From NCBI GenBank assembly GCA_021464245.1, contig JADCRB010000038.1:2704772-2768771 (forward strand): a stretch of 64,000 nt of DNA, in the 5' to 3' direction. This document shows positions 11,301 to 23,587 of this stretch, piece after piece. Numbering within the stretch: position 1 is the stretch's first letter; every line of letters starts with the position of its first letter. The translations under genes and the position numbers were made by a program. The notes beneath the pieces were generated by a model, which saw only the letters and a program-made list of their open reading frames with translations, searched no databases and was not told the origin of the DNA. This DNA comes from Carallia brachiata (taxonomy: Eukaryota; Streptophyta; Magnoliopsida; Malpighiales; Rhizophoraceae).

Positions 11301-14300
11301 AGGATGGAGATGTTGAATCGGGATCTGATTCGGATGAGGAGTCTATGCCACCTTTGGAAGATTGTAGTGATGTAGAAGGGGAATTTCAGTATCCTAAGGG
11401 GCAAGTAACACTTGTGGTAAGGCGTGCTTTGAATATGCAAGTTAAGGAGGTTGATGACGTGCAACGTGAGAATATCTTCCATACTAGATGCGTCATCAAG
11501 GATAAGGTATGTAGTTTGATCATTGATGGTGGTAGTTGTACTAACGTTGCTAGTACTTTGCTTGTAGAGAAGCTGAACCTACCTACTTTGAAGCATCCAA
11601 GACCATACAAGTTACAATGGTTCCATGATTGTGGAGAAGTAAGGGTGAACAAGCAAGTTCGAGTGCCATTCACCATTGGGAGGTATAATGATGAGGTATT
11701 ATGTGATGTAGTACCAATGCAAGCTGGTCATGTTTTGTTGGGACGTCCTTGGCAGTATGATAGGAGAGCAATGCATGATGGACATAAGAATCGATATACA
11801 CTCACCATGGAAGAGAAGGCATATACACTCATTCCTTTGACACCACAACAAGTTTATGAGGATCAGATTAGGATTAGAGAGAGTGAGCAAAAGCATGAGA
11901 GTGAAAAAAAAAGGCTGGAGAGTGAGAGAGCTACTAAGACCGAGAGCTTGAAAGAAAAGCAAATTGAGGGTACACATGAAAGGGATAAGAGTGGCACAAA
12001 GAAAAAGGAGAGCTTGAGTGAGAAAAAATTGAGTGTTTATGCAAAAGGGAGTGATGTGAGGGCAGCCTACATGGCTAAGCAAACCATGTATGTCCTTGTG
12101 TACAAGGATGCTTATTTCACTAATTCTGACCTTGATGTTTCTTTGCCTAGTCCTGTGCGTAATTTGTTGCAGGAATTTGAGGACGTATTCCCTGAGGATT
12201 TGCCAACTGGATTGCCACCAATTAGGGGGATTGAGCACCAAATTGATTTTGTTCCCGATGCACAGATTCCTAACAAACCTGCCTATAGAACTAATCCTGA
12301 GGAGACGAAGGAGTTACAAAGGCAGATTGGTGAATTGATGGAGAGAGGATATGTGCGTGAAAGCATGAGTCCATGTGCCGTTCCCGTGTTGTTGGTACCT
12401 AAGAAGGATGGATCTTGGCGTATGTGTGTTGATTGTCGTGCCGTCAACAAAATCACTGTAAAGTATAGACATCCTATTCCTAGGTTAGATGACATGTTAG
12501 ATGAGTTGCATGGATCTTGTGTGTTTACTAAGATTGATCTAAAAAGTGGATATCATCAAATTAGGATGCGTGAAGGTGATGAATGGAAAACTGCATTTAA
12601 GACAAAACATGGTTTATATGAGTGGTTAGTAATGCCTTTTGGTTTAACTAATGCACCTAGTACATTCATGCGTTTAATGAATCATGTTTTGCGCGCATTC
12701 ATTGGTAAGTTTGTTGTTGTTTACTTTGATGACATCTTAGTGTACAGCAAGAGCATAGAAGAGCATGTTGAGCAGTTGCATTTAGTACTTAATGTTTTAA
12801 GGCAAGAAAAGTTGTATGCTAACCTTAAAAAGTGCTGTTTTTGTACCGATGAGGTTGTATTCTTAGGTTTTGTTGTTTCGCCAAGGGAGTTGAAGTAGAT
12901 GAGGAGAAGATCAAGGCAATCAAGGAGTGGCCGACACCTAAGTCAATTGGGGATGTGCGTAGCTTCCATGGTTTGGCGAGCTTTTATAGAAGATTTGTCA
13001 AAGATTTCAGCACCTTAGCTGCACCACTGACGGAAGTGATAAAGAAAAGTGTTGGCTTCAAGTGGGAAAAGGAGCAAGAAGAAGCGTTTAACTTGCTTAA
13101 GGATAAACTTTGTAATGCACCATTACTAGCTTTACCTGACTTTACTAAAACGTTTGAAATTGAATGTGATGCTTCAGGTATAGGTATTGGAGCTGTTTTG
13201 ATGCAAGAAGGACGACCATTAGCTTACTTTAGTGAAAAACTAAATGGGGCAGCCTTGAATTATCCCACTTATGACAAGGAGTTGTACGCATTGGTTCGAG
13301 CTTTAGAGACATGGCAGCATTATTTATGGCCCAAGGAGTTTGTCATTCATACTGATCATGAGAGTTTAAAACATTTGAAGGGTCAGGAAAAGCTCAACCG
13401 AAGGCATGCTAAATGGGTGGAGTTCATTGAGACATTTCCTTATGTGATTAAGTACAACAAGGTAAGGAAAATGTTGTGGCTGATGCGTTATCTAGAAGGT
13501 ATGTGCTACTCACTACTTTGGATGCAAAATTATTAGGTTTTGAGTATATTAAGGAATTGTATGCTGAAGACCTTGATTTTGCTAATGTATACAATGCATG
13601 TGAGAAAACTGCCTTTAGTAAATTTTATAGGCATAATGGATTCTTGTTTAAGGAAAATAAGTTGTGTGTGCCTAAATCATCTTTACGAGAGTTGCTTGTT
13701 AGAGAGGCTCATGGAGGTGGTTTAATGGGGCATTTTGGGATCAAAAAGACCTTAGATGTTTTAGAGGAACATTTCTTTTGGCCATGCATGAAATCTGATG
13801 TAGAGACATTATGCAAAAGATGTGTTACTTGTAAACAAGCTAAGTCTAAAATTATGCCCCATGGGTTGTATACCCCTTTGCCTGTACCTAGTGAACCTTG
13901 GACTAATATTTCTATGGATTTTGTATTGGGTTTACCTAGGTCCAAAAGGGGCCGAGATAGTGTTTTTGTTGTGGTTGACAGGTTTTCAAAGATGGCTCAT
14001 TTTATACCATGTCAAAAGACCGATGACGCCACAAATATTGCTGATTTATTCTTCAAAGAAGTGGTTCGATTGCATGGAGTGCCAAGAAGCATAGTGTCCG
14101 ACCGAGATGTTAAGTTCCTTAGTCACTTTTGGAGGACCTTGTGGAAGAAGCTAGGAACTAAGCTGTTGTTTTCTACAACATGCCATCCACAAACCGATGG
14201 ACAAACCGAGGTGGTGAATAGGACATTAGGAGCTTTATTGCGTTCCATCATCCAAAAGAACTTGAAGAATTGGGAGGATTGTCTACCGCATGTCGAGTTC

Positions 14301-14818
14301 GCTTACAATAGGAGTGTGCATAGTACCACTGGATTTTCACCATTTGAGGTTGTTTATGGTTTCAATCCATTAACACCATTGGACTTACTTCCGTTACCAA
14401 TTGAGGAAAGGGCAAATCTAGATGGTCAAAAGAAGGCAGAATTTGTAAGACAACTACATGAGAAAGTTAGGCAGCATATAGAGAAGCGTAATGAACAATA
14501 TGCTAAGCAAGCTAATAAAGGGCGCAAGCAAGTTGTTCTTGAGCCTGGTGATTGGGTGTGGTTGCATATGCGAAAAGAGCGATTTCCTATGCAAAGGCGT
14601 TCCAAGCTGCATCCCAGAGGAGATGGCCCTTTCCAAATTGTTGAGAGGATCAATGACAATGCTTATAAATTGGATTTGCCTGGTGAGTATAATGTTAGTG
14701 CTACCTTTAATGTTTTGATCTTTCTCCTTTTGATGTAGGTGATGGCGATTTGAGGACAAATCCTTTTGAGGAGAGGGGAAATGATGGGAATCAACAGCAT
14801 CAATACAAACAATCATGA
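11300..14818 (+). pseudogene. pol region of the gypsy element: PR-RT-RH-INT (frame-broken)
   Basis: Domains in order: aspartic protease (IIDGGS, about 11515-11555), reverse transcriptase (VPKKDGSWR near 12390; catalytic YFDD at 12722-12733), RNase H ([12 protein letters not shown] near 13160) and integrase. The integrase has an HHCC zinc finger (about 13730-13850) and DDE residues in SMDFVLGLP (13915), VSDRD (14098) and GQTEVVNR (14205), then a [10 protein letters not shown] tail. Frames change near 12880, 13465 and 14712. If the last change is ignored, the tail continues to a stop at 14816-14818, 37 nt inside the 3' LTR. All catalytic motifs look intact, so this is a young element carrying isolated 1-nt indels rather than general decay. 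Confidence 0.9.
14766..14781 (+). other. Polypurine tract
   Basis: Purine-rich TTGAGGAGAGGGGAAA abuts the 3' LTR start TGATGGG directly. It is the plus-strand primer for reverse transcription. Confidence 0.85.
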
Positions 14819-15575
14819 CCCGTTGCACATTCGGGATGGTGCAATCACAAGAGCTAAAGCGAAGAGGATGCGTCAAGCTTTGCAAGGGCTAATTGAAGCT
14901 AGTTGGGCCAAAACACAGGGATTCCATTCATACAAGAAGAACAAGGCCTGGTTAACTTAATTCAAGCCCAAAATTGAGGATACAAGGCCATTTGCACCAG
15001 ACCATCAATATGAACGTCCATTCTATGTTATTTAGGGTTTATTTTTGTGCCACCATTCTATTTAAGGTTGGCTGAACTTAATTTGGGAGGATTTGTTTTG
15101 TTTCCTTTGATAACCTACACCAATTGGGATTAGAGCTGTACTTTCCTTGTTAAGCTCAATCCTTATTTAGTAAGTTTTAAGTGCATTATATTCTGATTCT
15201 AGGGTTTCTAAAAGGCTATAAATACCTTGTTAAAGCCCTAGAACCAGCAGACATTGTTAAACATTTGATTGAGAGGAATAAACTATCATACTTGGTTCTT
15301 TTGAGAACTTTGTGTTTCAGCCTTGTGTGAGCAATCGGGCTAATCATTCACATCTCAAATTGTTCTTGAGTGTGATTTCTACCTTATCATCTTATTATAA
15401 CCTTGGTTCATATCTCTTTATAGATATCGGGTCTTGGTTCCGCTTATAACCTTGGTTCTTGTCTCCATTATAGACAACGGGTCTTGGTTCTCATCGCTGA
15501 ATCTGATTTAGTTTTCTTGGGTTGTTATCAACACATTGGTGTGGGGTTTCACCTCTCTAGGTGTGGTTCTCATCA
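14782..15575 (+). repeat. 3' LTR of the gypsy element
   Basis: 794 bp with the same TG...CA ends as the 5' LTR; TATAAATA at 15217-15224. It is 6 bp shorter than the 5' LTR, almost entirely through single-base losses in runs (AA, GG, TTTT). Confidence 0.95.
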
Positions 15576-16380
15576 TTGGGTCAATCCACAGATTAATTAT
15601 GTCATCATTTTTTATGGCATATTGGCGTGACATATTTTATAAAAAATTAACAATTTAAAGAATTCAGAAATTTTGTAAAAAATTCTTAAAAGTCAAAGAA
15701 AATCATAAAATCAAAATTAATTCAAGAAAATTTTTTTAAAAAAATTTTAAAAACTCAAAATAAAATTTGAAAATTCATAAAAAATTTCAAAATATTTTTG
15801 AAAAAATTTATAACTGAGATTTAAAGTTGAAAATAGTAGAATATATGCTTTTTATAACATAAAATATAGGCAACATGCGAAAATATTGCCAAATTTATTT
15901 AAAATAACAAATTTAGCACCAATAATTTCATATAAATAAAATCTGTCAGTTTCAATAACAAATTTATGAAAATATGCCTGATAAGTTAATGTCTGATGAC
16001 ATATATAATTACTATATCATCGAAACAGATAAATTCTGTCAAGAAATTTCATGTCATACTAGATTTGTTACAAAAAAATTTAAAGAGAGATAAATTATTA
16101 CTTTTTAAAGTTGATATTAAATTTGTTACTTTAAGCAAAATTTGTGATATATATTAATCCTAAAACATATAATTTAAATGTTATAATATTTTTATTTTAT
16201 TTTTTTGTTCTCTTAAAAAAAGTTTCGGGTTATACAGGTTAAGTTCAAGTTGGACTCTAAATTTCAAATCATTTTAGATCCAAATTATTTTAGGGTTAAG
16301 TCCTTTTTGAATTGAGCGTAGGTTGTGCTTTTTTAGGTAAATTAGGTCAACTCATCGAGTTAGATTAAATTTTGACACTC

Positions 16381-17506
16381 TCAGTTAAGAGCACGGTATT
16401 TTTTTATTAAATGAATAAATAAGCTACTATATAGTCCGTATCAAGCAACAATCATCTACAGCCTATTTGGAGTGTTAAAAATGCAAGGGAAGGAAAGATA
16501 GAGGAAAGAAAAGTACAATAAGAAGCGAATATTCTACTGTTAGGATAAGCTAGCTGAAGAAAAGCAAGCAAATTTGAGGAGAAAATTGGTCTCCGCTGTA
16601 CCGTATGGACTTTCTCACCGTTTAGGCGAGAAAGTTGGAGAAAGGTTAGGTTTGTCCAATAAATTTACTAAATTGTCGTTCCACATATGTGTAAATAAAA
16701 CAAAGGAGAAGACACGGTGGTCTGTTGCCGAAACTGGCCCCTTTTCGCTGCCTTTTGAATCTCAATTCCAAATCAGTTTGAATCTCTCTTCAAGACATTT
16801 CTCTGTATATCAATGTGGTATCGTCAAGGTGAGCCTTCTACGAAACCCACAACAGCACAAATTAAAATAAACCCACAAATTTTTCTGCAAGAAATTAAAA
16901 AATAAAAACCCAAAAAAGTTCACTAAATTTCCTTTTTCACTTTCTGAGTTTTCTAGGTTGATAGTGTTAGAATGCTTAGAATCTTACTAAAGGCAGTTCA
17001 ACTCCTCACCGATCTTTATCTTTCTGTTAAAAAGGCTTACATATTCTTTGTTGGATAGTGGTTCATGGATATCAAAAAAAAAAACTCAAAAACTTAACCT
17101 ATTTTTGGTGGTTAGAATATTTATTTGATTGCCTAAGACAAACAAGCCAAATTTATCGTTTTACTGAAAGTGTATTATGCGAATTGGGCCGAGTCACATT
17201 CATTAGACCGGATCAAAACAAATAATTGGGTTAACCAAAAAAAAAATGAAAGGTGGAAAAAAGAAAAGAATGAAAAAGAAAGTAATGAAAAAATAAAGAT
17301 ATTTGAATAAGTTAAAAAAGTTGTACGAAAGAAAATAATTAGAAAGAAAAGATAAATAGTAATCTATGAGAAAAATATTGTAAGAAAAATAAATTATTTA
17401 GATAAATAAAAAAATTATGAAAAAAAAAATAAAAAAAATAATAGAGTAATAATTATATATATATATTTTTTTTTAGCTTTCTCTAACTTCTTCAAACAAG
17501 TCATTA
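16381..17506. other. Intergenic between gene units A and B
   Basis: Begins with unit-type sequence (TATAGTCCGTATCAAGCAAC, also at 28253 in unit B). It holds one 98-codon open frame (16574-16870) without recognisable domains, then AT-rich, A-run-rich DNA. The open frame includes a GT splice-donor-like AAGGTGAGCC, so it might be an exon remnant, but I cannot assign it. Confidence 0.35.
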
Positions 17507-18853
17507 GAGTTAATATAAAAAAAAATCACATTTACACCGTATAATAAATCTAACATATTTTTTAAAATATAACAAATTTATACAATTAAATTATTTTATA
17601 ACAAGTCTAATATGTTATCAGTTAACACTAACAAACTCTATTAATATATACTTGTAGTATATTTATGTGTAAATAATTGATTACGTTGTGGGTCGCATGT
17701 CATTTTAATTTAAAATTAATAAAAAAATAAAAAAATAAAAAAAATTCTGAAAATTTGCTCTCTCCTCTCTCTCTCTTTTTCTCTCCCCAGCTCTTCCTCT
17801 GTGATGCACTTGTGCTAAACCGAAGAAACACGAAAAACAAAACCATGAACAATATCCTTAATCTCTCCAAAAATACGACCAAATCTTTATGGCCCAAGAG
17901 AAATTAAAAGACATATCCTTTTAGATCTTCACTCTCCGTTACACTAATCTCTCTCTTTACCCTTTTCTCCTTTTTTCTTCTCCACATTTCCTTCACTAAA
18001 ACTCCTAAATCTCTCCTACCCAAATCGTCAAATCTTGAAATCTCACATCGTAGCAGATTCCAAAGCCTTTTCCTAGGAGAGAAGTTCCTGTGGTACCCGC
18101 CACATAGTGGGTTTAGAAACTAGCTGGCAGAGCTCAAGAACAGGATACGAATGGCTGGAATTTTGAACAAAATGCTGATTGTCCCTCCAGTGCTCAACCA
18201 GCATGCGTTTCCACTGGGGATACAAATGAACTCGACTCAGTTTCGTTCCAAATGTTGGTCAAGTGTTCAATACAGGGATGGGAATTGGGAAGTCATATCG
18301 TTTCAATCTACGAAGGCGATTACAGCTACAGGAGGGGTACCAGTTAATTTTGGATATGGCTTTTTTTTTTTTTTAAAGTGAGGATATGGCTCTTCTATTT
18401 TCATGCACAATTTTGTTGAGGGAGGAGAAAAAAAGACATAACGATGGACAAAACCTAACTTGGGAAATGGAGGACAAGATCATTTACCACTAGTGGGCGG
18501 CCTAGTTCTTACTATTTATTTCTCACAGGCCATGGAAGAGCTTCGAAGAGGAGGGCTAAGGCGAGAAGGGGAGAGAGAGAGAGAGAAAATTTTCAGAAAT
18601 TTTTAAATATTTTTTATTTTTTATTTAAATTTTTCATTAATTTTAAATTAAAATGACAAGTAAAATACCATGTGATCGATTATTTATATGTAGACGTATT
18701 ACATATGTATATTAACGGATTCTATTAATGGTAATTAATTGTGTGTTAAATTTGTTACAAAATAATTCAACTGTTCTAAATTTATTATTTTTTTAAAGAT
18801 AAGTTAGATTTATTATATAACACAAAAATAGTGATTTTTTTTTATATTAACCC
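17507..18853. mobile_element. Long-TIR DNA transposon, Pack-MULE-like
   Basis: The left arm (17507 to about 17795) and the reverse complement of the right arm (18853 to about 18560) align over roughly 290-300 bp. Both read G(A/G)GTTAATATAAAAAAAAATC first, both contain AATAAATCTAAC, both have CATTTTAATTTAAAATTAAT, and both end in TTCTGAAAATTT and a CT-rich run. The core of about 760 bp is less AT-rich and holds an exon-like open frame. Long TIRs around non-transposon sequence are the Pack-MULE pattern. A clean 9-bp target duplication was not found, and no transposase is present. Confidence 0.6.
18151..18345 (+). pseudogene. Exon-like fragment inside the long-TIR element (possible transit-peptide exon)
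   Basis: An ATG-initiated frame beginning MAGILNKMLIVPPVLNQHA. It is rich in Ser, Thr, Gln and Asn, poor in acidic residues at the start, and ends near a GT (AGGAGGGGTACC) before a poly-T run. This resembles a captured first exon with an organelle-targeting N-terminus followed by part of an intron. The parent gene is not recognised, and function is not claimed. Confidence 0.35.
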
Positions 18854-19721
18854 AATTATTTAATTTTCATTTAAAAATCACAAACACATTTCTATTAATG
18901 TTGAATCAATTTACATATGGAGCCTCGTTACTGATCCAAAAATTTTTTTGTTCCAAAATTTTAGCTGATTGCAACAAAGTTTCAATTTTTTACAGCCATA
19001 AGATATTTTTTTATTGTAAAAAATATTACTATGGTAAAAAAAAATTGAAACCTTTTTACAATCAAATAAAAAAATTCGAGATCCCTACTGTTTTCCTTAA
19101 AGATTTTAGGGAAGCCGTCCATGTTGATTACTTTGCTGCAATGAAATATCTGTTAGAAATATTGCTCAACAGATGTATTATATTATAATATGTTCTAGGT
19201 TGTCTATATATACTTTTCTTTCTACCTCTACCTAAATGCGTAAACTGTAGGTGTTGTTGACCCTTGGCAAATTCTACACGTTGGCAAAAACAGAAGGAAA
19301 CCAGTTCCCTTGGCAAAAGGATAACCAGTCATATGTGAATCAGCACCTTTGTGCTTTTTCGTTATGCGGTCCTTTCGACTTTTTTCGTTTATTTTTCAGT
19401 CCAGTTACTCAAGGGACTTGGATTACACTTTTTTTTTTTAATTAAAAAAAATCATTGCATTAAAAGGAAGAATTATGCCAAATTAATCAAGAGATGGTGA
19501 CAATTATTTAAAAATCCATCCTATCAACGGGTTGAGCGATGTGGGCCTAAAGATTAAGCATAATTATGAATCCGTTGCCTTCCAATTTGTAAGCATGCAG
19601 TAATTATTGAACGCTACCACGATGTGTATGGAAATTTCTATTTTATTTTGTGATTTTGCTTTTATTTAAACAAAGGTAATTCTCATGTTTTCTTGACGAG
19701 GGGATTCTATTGATATTATAT

Positions 19722-20033
19722 AGAATTATCACACGAAATCATAATTTAGTTCGTAATTTGGTATATTTTTTCTTTCATTAATTTGGGTTCGAATCCCCAC
19801 AGCAACGCTCTTAAATGCTACAAATGTTATGTGTTTTGTGCACTGTAAGTTCTATACTTGTTAATAGAGCGATTGAATGTAAGGGAGACTTATTTAAAGT
19901 TAACAGTACTATGATGATGAGTTCTCCCTGTGTGATTATTAACTAACGATGATAACGGGTTAAAAGTCTGTCTCGACTCATAAATGCAATAACTAATATG
20001 TTTGCGATATACTTTTTTTTGTTATTAGAAAAA
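19722..20033 (+). mobile_element. SINE-like retroposon in unit B (paralog of 862-1174)
   Basis: Occupies the same place as the unit A copy and shares box-B-like GGGTTCGAATCCCC, TAAATGC and a T-rich 3' end. Flanking copies of the target duplication have diverged (GATATTATATAG / AATTTTATATA). Absent in unit C. Confidence 0.6.
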
Positions 20034-20940
20034 ATTTTATATAAAATTAAATGATTAAACAACTCAATCCATTTTTCTTGTTGTTTTTATTTCTGGTTGT
20101 GATCATCCATGCAAGAAATGCAGGTTTTTTTTTTTTAATTATTTTACTACTAATTACATATATAAGTTGTATACACCTACTATAATTGGTGGATTCTATC
20201 CAATTGAAAAGTTAGAGGAAGTTACAATTCCCTTTCTCACTATTTGACGATTGTCTGTAAAGCATTAAAAAACCGTTTTAAAAAGGCGATTTATAAAAAC
20301 ATAAAGAAATTATTTTTATCAGACAATCGATCGTTTCTAGAATATTTTTCTACGAAAGAAAAATATAAAAAGTAAAATCCTCTTAATTTTTTATCAATTC
20401 TCAAGTAAGAGGGTTCTTGTAGTGAAAAATGAGTGTCGTCTGTTTTGTGATATCACTCAGATCGCAAAGAAATAAAAAATGGTTGGTAATGAATTTTTTA
20501 TTTTTAATCCAAAATACTTTTAAATAAATGTACTCTTCTCCTCGTTTCCTTTACGAAGTTAATGAGATTGAATTAAAAATTACAGAGTCATAAAAAGTTG
20601 AAAACTTTTTCATTTTGCTTGATGGAAGAAGAGGTGAAAAAGCTGATAGGAAAATTACAACATTTACTTACAATACTTGGAACGGTATCCGAAATGAGTT
20701 ACAATAAAAACTCCCCTGATAATCACACTTTTAATGTTATCTGAAATGTGGGTTGTCAGATTGTTCTTAACTATTAGTGTTATACTTTGAACTTGATTTG
20801 TGTGTTTGAATGCTACTGTTGAACATATCTATGCAACTATTTTATATGTTATCTATTTTAATTCTTGTTTTCAATTTTTTTTAGAAGTATTTGAAACGAC
20901 AAAAAATGTGTTTTTTTTTTTCTAATTTTTGTGTCAATAG

Positions 20941-21300
20941 GCCTTATTTCAAGAGATATTGAGTTAAATGCAAAAGAACAAGATATAGAAAACTTGATGT
21001 CAAACTTTGATGATAACGTTTCAAAGTTAATTGTTGTATATTTTATACACGGTTAAGGTGACTTTTAATTTCAAAACAAACCACGACTATAGAGAATTTC
21101 AAACTTGATTGGCCATGAGTGAGGCGTTGAAAGTTAACATATGTGATGATTTGTTGAGGATGAAGCAGAAGAAAAAGAAGAAGCCCAAGGTGGTGGCGCC
21201 AAAGATAAACACTGCGAATCTCGTGATCATATTCCTCATTTGTCGGTGTTTGCATCTTTTTGGTGCTTGTTTGAATTTCTTTTGTGCATTTGTGTAGTTT
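20941..21300 (+). other. Duplicated exon-like block, copy B (unidentified)
   Basis: After a splice-acceptor-like TTTTGTGTCAATAG there is a 37-codon frame ending in TAA at 21054-21056. The unit C copy has the same length and the same stop. It is followed by a second frame (21109-21297) with a Lys-rich stretch and a hydrophobic segment (LVIIFLICRCLHLF). Conservation of frame between B and C suggests a remnant of a real gene, but the family is not recognised. Confidence 0.4.
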
Positions 21301-22746
21301 GGAGCTATATTTGGATTTTTTTTTAGTAATTGAGTTTGCGAATTGATGTTTGATGACTTAATATAAAACTTTACAAATTCTTAAACTTCATCTTTAAGTT
21401 CATAAATCTGGGCATTTCAATTAATTTTAGATTTTAATTTTAAAATGGGATAGACTAGTTAATTTTGTAAAATTTTAGGTCATCTGAATTCAATCGAATT
21501 TGGACCTTCAAAGGCAAATTCTATGATTTGGGGTTGGTATTGAAAAGATTTTTTAGAGTTTTAATTTTCATATTTTATTTTACTTAATTTCAATCTTAAT
21601 GTCATTATTTTTTTTTAAATTTTCCTTCAAGTAAGTTTAGTCAACAGTGGATTTGGAATCTCCGAAAAAAAAAAAAAGTATAGTGCATTAGGGCTTTAAG
21701 GTCCATTGGGCTCAAAACTCGAGTCTAACACTAATGTGCAATTCGTCTTATGTCCATATCATCCTCTTTGACTTGTCGCGGTGCTATGTTAGTGGAAGAA
21801 ATAATTCTTGTAAATTGAAGTTTACATTGTGCTAGATTTTTTTTACTAAAAAGTACCTCGAGATTCAAATTCATAATTAAAGGTCCTGCTATTTTTGTCA
21901 TTCCGTGAAAAAATGGTATTATATTTGTATATTAGTCCTTAATAAATTGTGCATCAACAGTAATTTTTTTAAAAAAATTTGTGGTCAAAATAGTCAAATA
22001 GTTGTTGATGATAGGGAAAAAAAAAAAACAGACCCTAAATATGTACCATAATTTAAAACTGTCACACTGGAAAAAAATGAGTGTCATACAAAAAATTAAA
22101 GAAAATCAAAGAGCCAAAAAATTATCTACCATATAAAATAATTGAATCTGATGTAGTCCAAATATAAATACCTAGCTATAAGGATATAAATGAAAATGTG
22201 GTTCTCATTATACCAATTTGTCAGGTAAGATAATACATTATCAATTAACAGCTGAACTGACTAAATGCGAAAAATTAACCCAATTCCCAACCGTGCCAAA
22301 ACTTATAGTAACGAGGCATTATATGTGTATCCTTCAAACTGAATATAGGATTGATAGAAATAGCAGGTCTAGCTGCCCCATTTTTCAATTGTTTATTCTT
22401 ACCAACCACAAAAAACAAGCATGCTCTGTGACCCTCTCATTTGCCAACTTCGCAAATTGTCGTGTGTGTTAGATACCTTGTAGATTTGCTGTGAGCTTAG
22501 TTTGTAGTTCAGACGACTGTGGTAACATACCTATAAAAAAGAGGTTAAAGGTGGCCTTCTAAATATTTTTTCTCTTTTAATCAATTAATTTAAGTTCAGG
22601 ATATCTTAAAACAAAGAAAAAACCTTGCTGATTGAATAGCTCACTAGTCCGAAGTTGTCTGACTGTTATGTCTCGATTGCGCTCCTTATTGAAGCATTTT
22701 TGGTTTTCAGTCAAAAAAAAAAAAAAAAGTTGGTGCGTGTGTGTAT

Positions 22747-23240
22747 CAATGTTGTAAAAACCGGCTCGGACCGGCCGGTCCAGGCTGGTTTATGGCTACA
22801 GTTATCCCTTAACTTGGACCGGTCAAAATCGGTTTAAACCGGTCAAAAACTGGTCAAAACCGGTGAAAACCGGTCAAAAATCGGACCCGGTTCAACCGGT
22901 TCAAACCGGGTATAAAAATTTTATAAATTATAATTTGATCCCAATGTTTATTTAAATTATAATTTGAGTTTTAAATTTAATTAAAATTTTCAATTTAGTC
23001 CTAAATTTATCAAAACTTTCAATTTAGTCCTAAATTTATCAAAATTTTCAATTTAATCCTTAAAAATTAAAAAAGTAATATTCAATAATTATGTATAAGT
23101 ATTATTTTTTTAAATTATTTTTATAAATATATATATATTAATAAATACCGGTTCAAATACCGATTCGACTGGTTGAATCGGTTGAACCTTGACCCACTAA
23201 TGTTTTCGGTTCGATGACCGGTCCGGTTCTGACAATCTTG
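22747..23240 (+). mobile_element. CCGGTT-rich hAT-type MITE, copy B
   Basis: Left end CAATGTTGTAAAAACCGG and, inverted, right end CAAGATTGTCAGAACCGG. Flanks GTGTGTAT and ATGTGTAT form an 8-bp target duplication with one mismatch. It sits at the same paralogous site as copy A (after TTTTTGGTTTTCAGTC) but in the opposite orientation. Non-coding, AT-rich core. Confidence 0.8.
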
Positions 23241-23587
23241 ATGTGTATATAAGCATTCAATTTAGATTTTCAAGACTTGCATGGCTCCACAAGCATTCAA
23301 TTTAGACTTTCATTTGATTCTCGAAAAACTATCTATAGAAAAAAGGACATTATCCCAACACTATATAATAAAGCCAAAGGCCATGGTCCCGCAAGCACCT
23401 TCGCAAAAAAATTCTCTGTTTTTTTTTATTAATATGCTGACATTCAAAATTTTATATCAAGTAAACTTAGTTGTATCACACGTTATTTTTCGGATGTTTC
23501 AAAGGGAGAGAGGTGGGGAAGGAGGGAACAGTCCCAGGTACAATACAATATAGTTGAAAAGATACACTCGAAGGCAAAATTCAAGCT

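Larger units (their letters stand above)
8678..15575 (+). mobile_element. Full-length Ty3/gypsy LTR retrotransposon (chromovirus, CRM-like)
   Basis: A complete element with two LTRs, TG...CA ends and an exact 5-bp target duplication TTGGG (8673-8677 and 15576-15580). It has an initiator-Met PBS, gag with one CCHC knuckle, protease, reverse transcriptase, RNase H, integrase and a PPT. The RT-RH-INT order defines Ty3/gypsy (Metaviridae). The integrase wording and an integrase tail that runs into the 3' LTR resemble the plant CRM chromovirus clade; clade assignment is from memory and less certain. The LTRs differ by only 3 substitutions, so insertion is recent. Six 1-nt frame breaks interrupt gag-pol. 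It is nested in an older MITE-like element. Confidence 0.95.
8551..16380. mobile_element. GTGTCAAAA-ended MITE-like element, split by the gypsy insertion
   Basis: The left end GGTGTCAAAATATA and the right end ATTTTGACACTC are inverted relative to each other. The paralogous site in unit C (about 35960-35990, AACTAGTATTGAGAG) lacks the insertion. Without the retrotransposon the element is about 930 bp and AT-rich. Possible 8-9 bp imperfect duplication TTAAAGCA / TTAAGAGCA. It is similar in type to 28910-29784. Superfamily uncertain (MULE or hAT). Confidence 0.5.
18854..22740. repeat. Segmental duplication flank, unit B
   Basis: Colinear with 1-3480 (unit A) and 28365-32600 (unit C). The shared TTTAATTTTCATTTAAAAATCA start abuts the right end of the long-TIR element. 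It contains the SINE-like insertion shared with A, a B-specific stretch of about 340 bp (20190-20560), the exon-like block and, near 22270-22460, a segment shared with C (32190-32400) and D (39270-39470). No intact gene is seen. Confidence 0.8.

Noticed and set aside
16574..16870. 98-codon frame as an independent gene
   Set aside because: No recognised family and no duplicate; kept only as a possible exon remnant in the intergenic entry.
19780..19830. tRNA gene suggested by GGGTTCGAATCCCC
   Set aside because: Only the box B is present; no cloverleaf could be drawn, and the element is better explained as a SINE-like retroposon with a target duplication.
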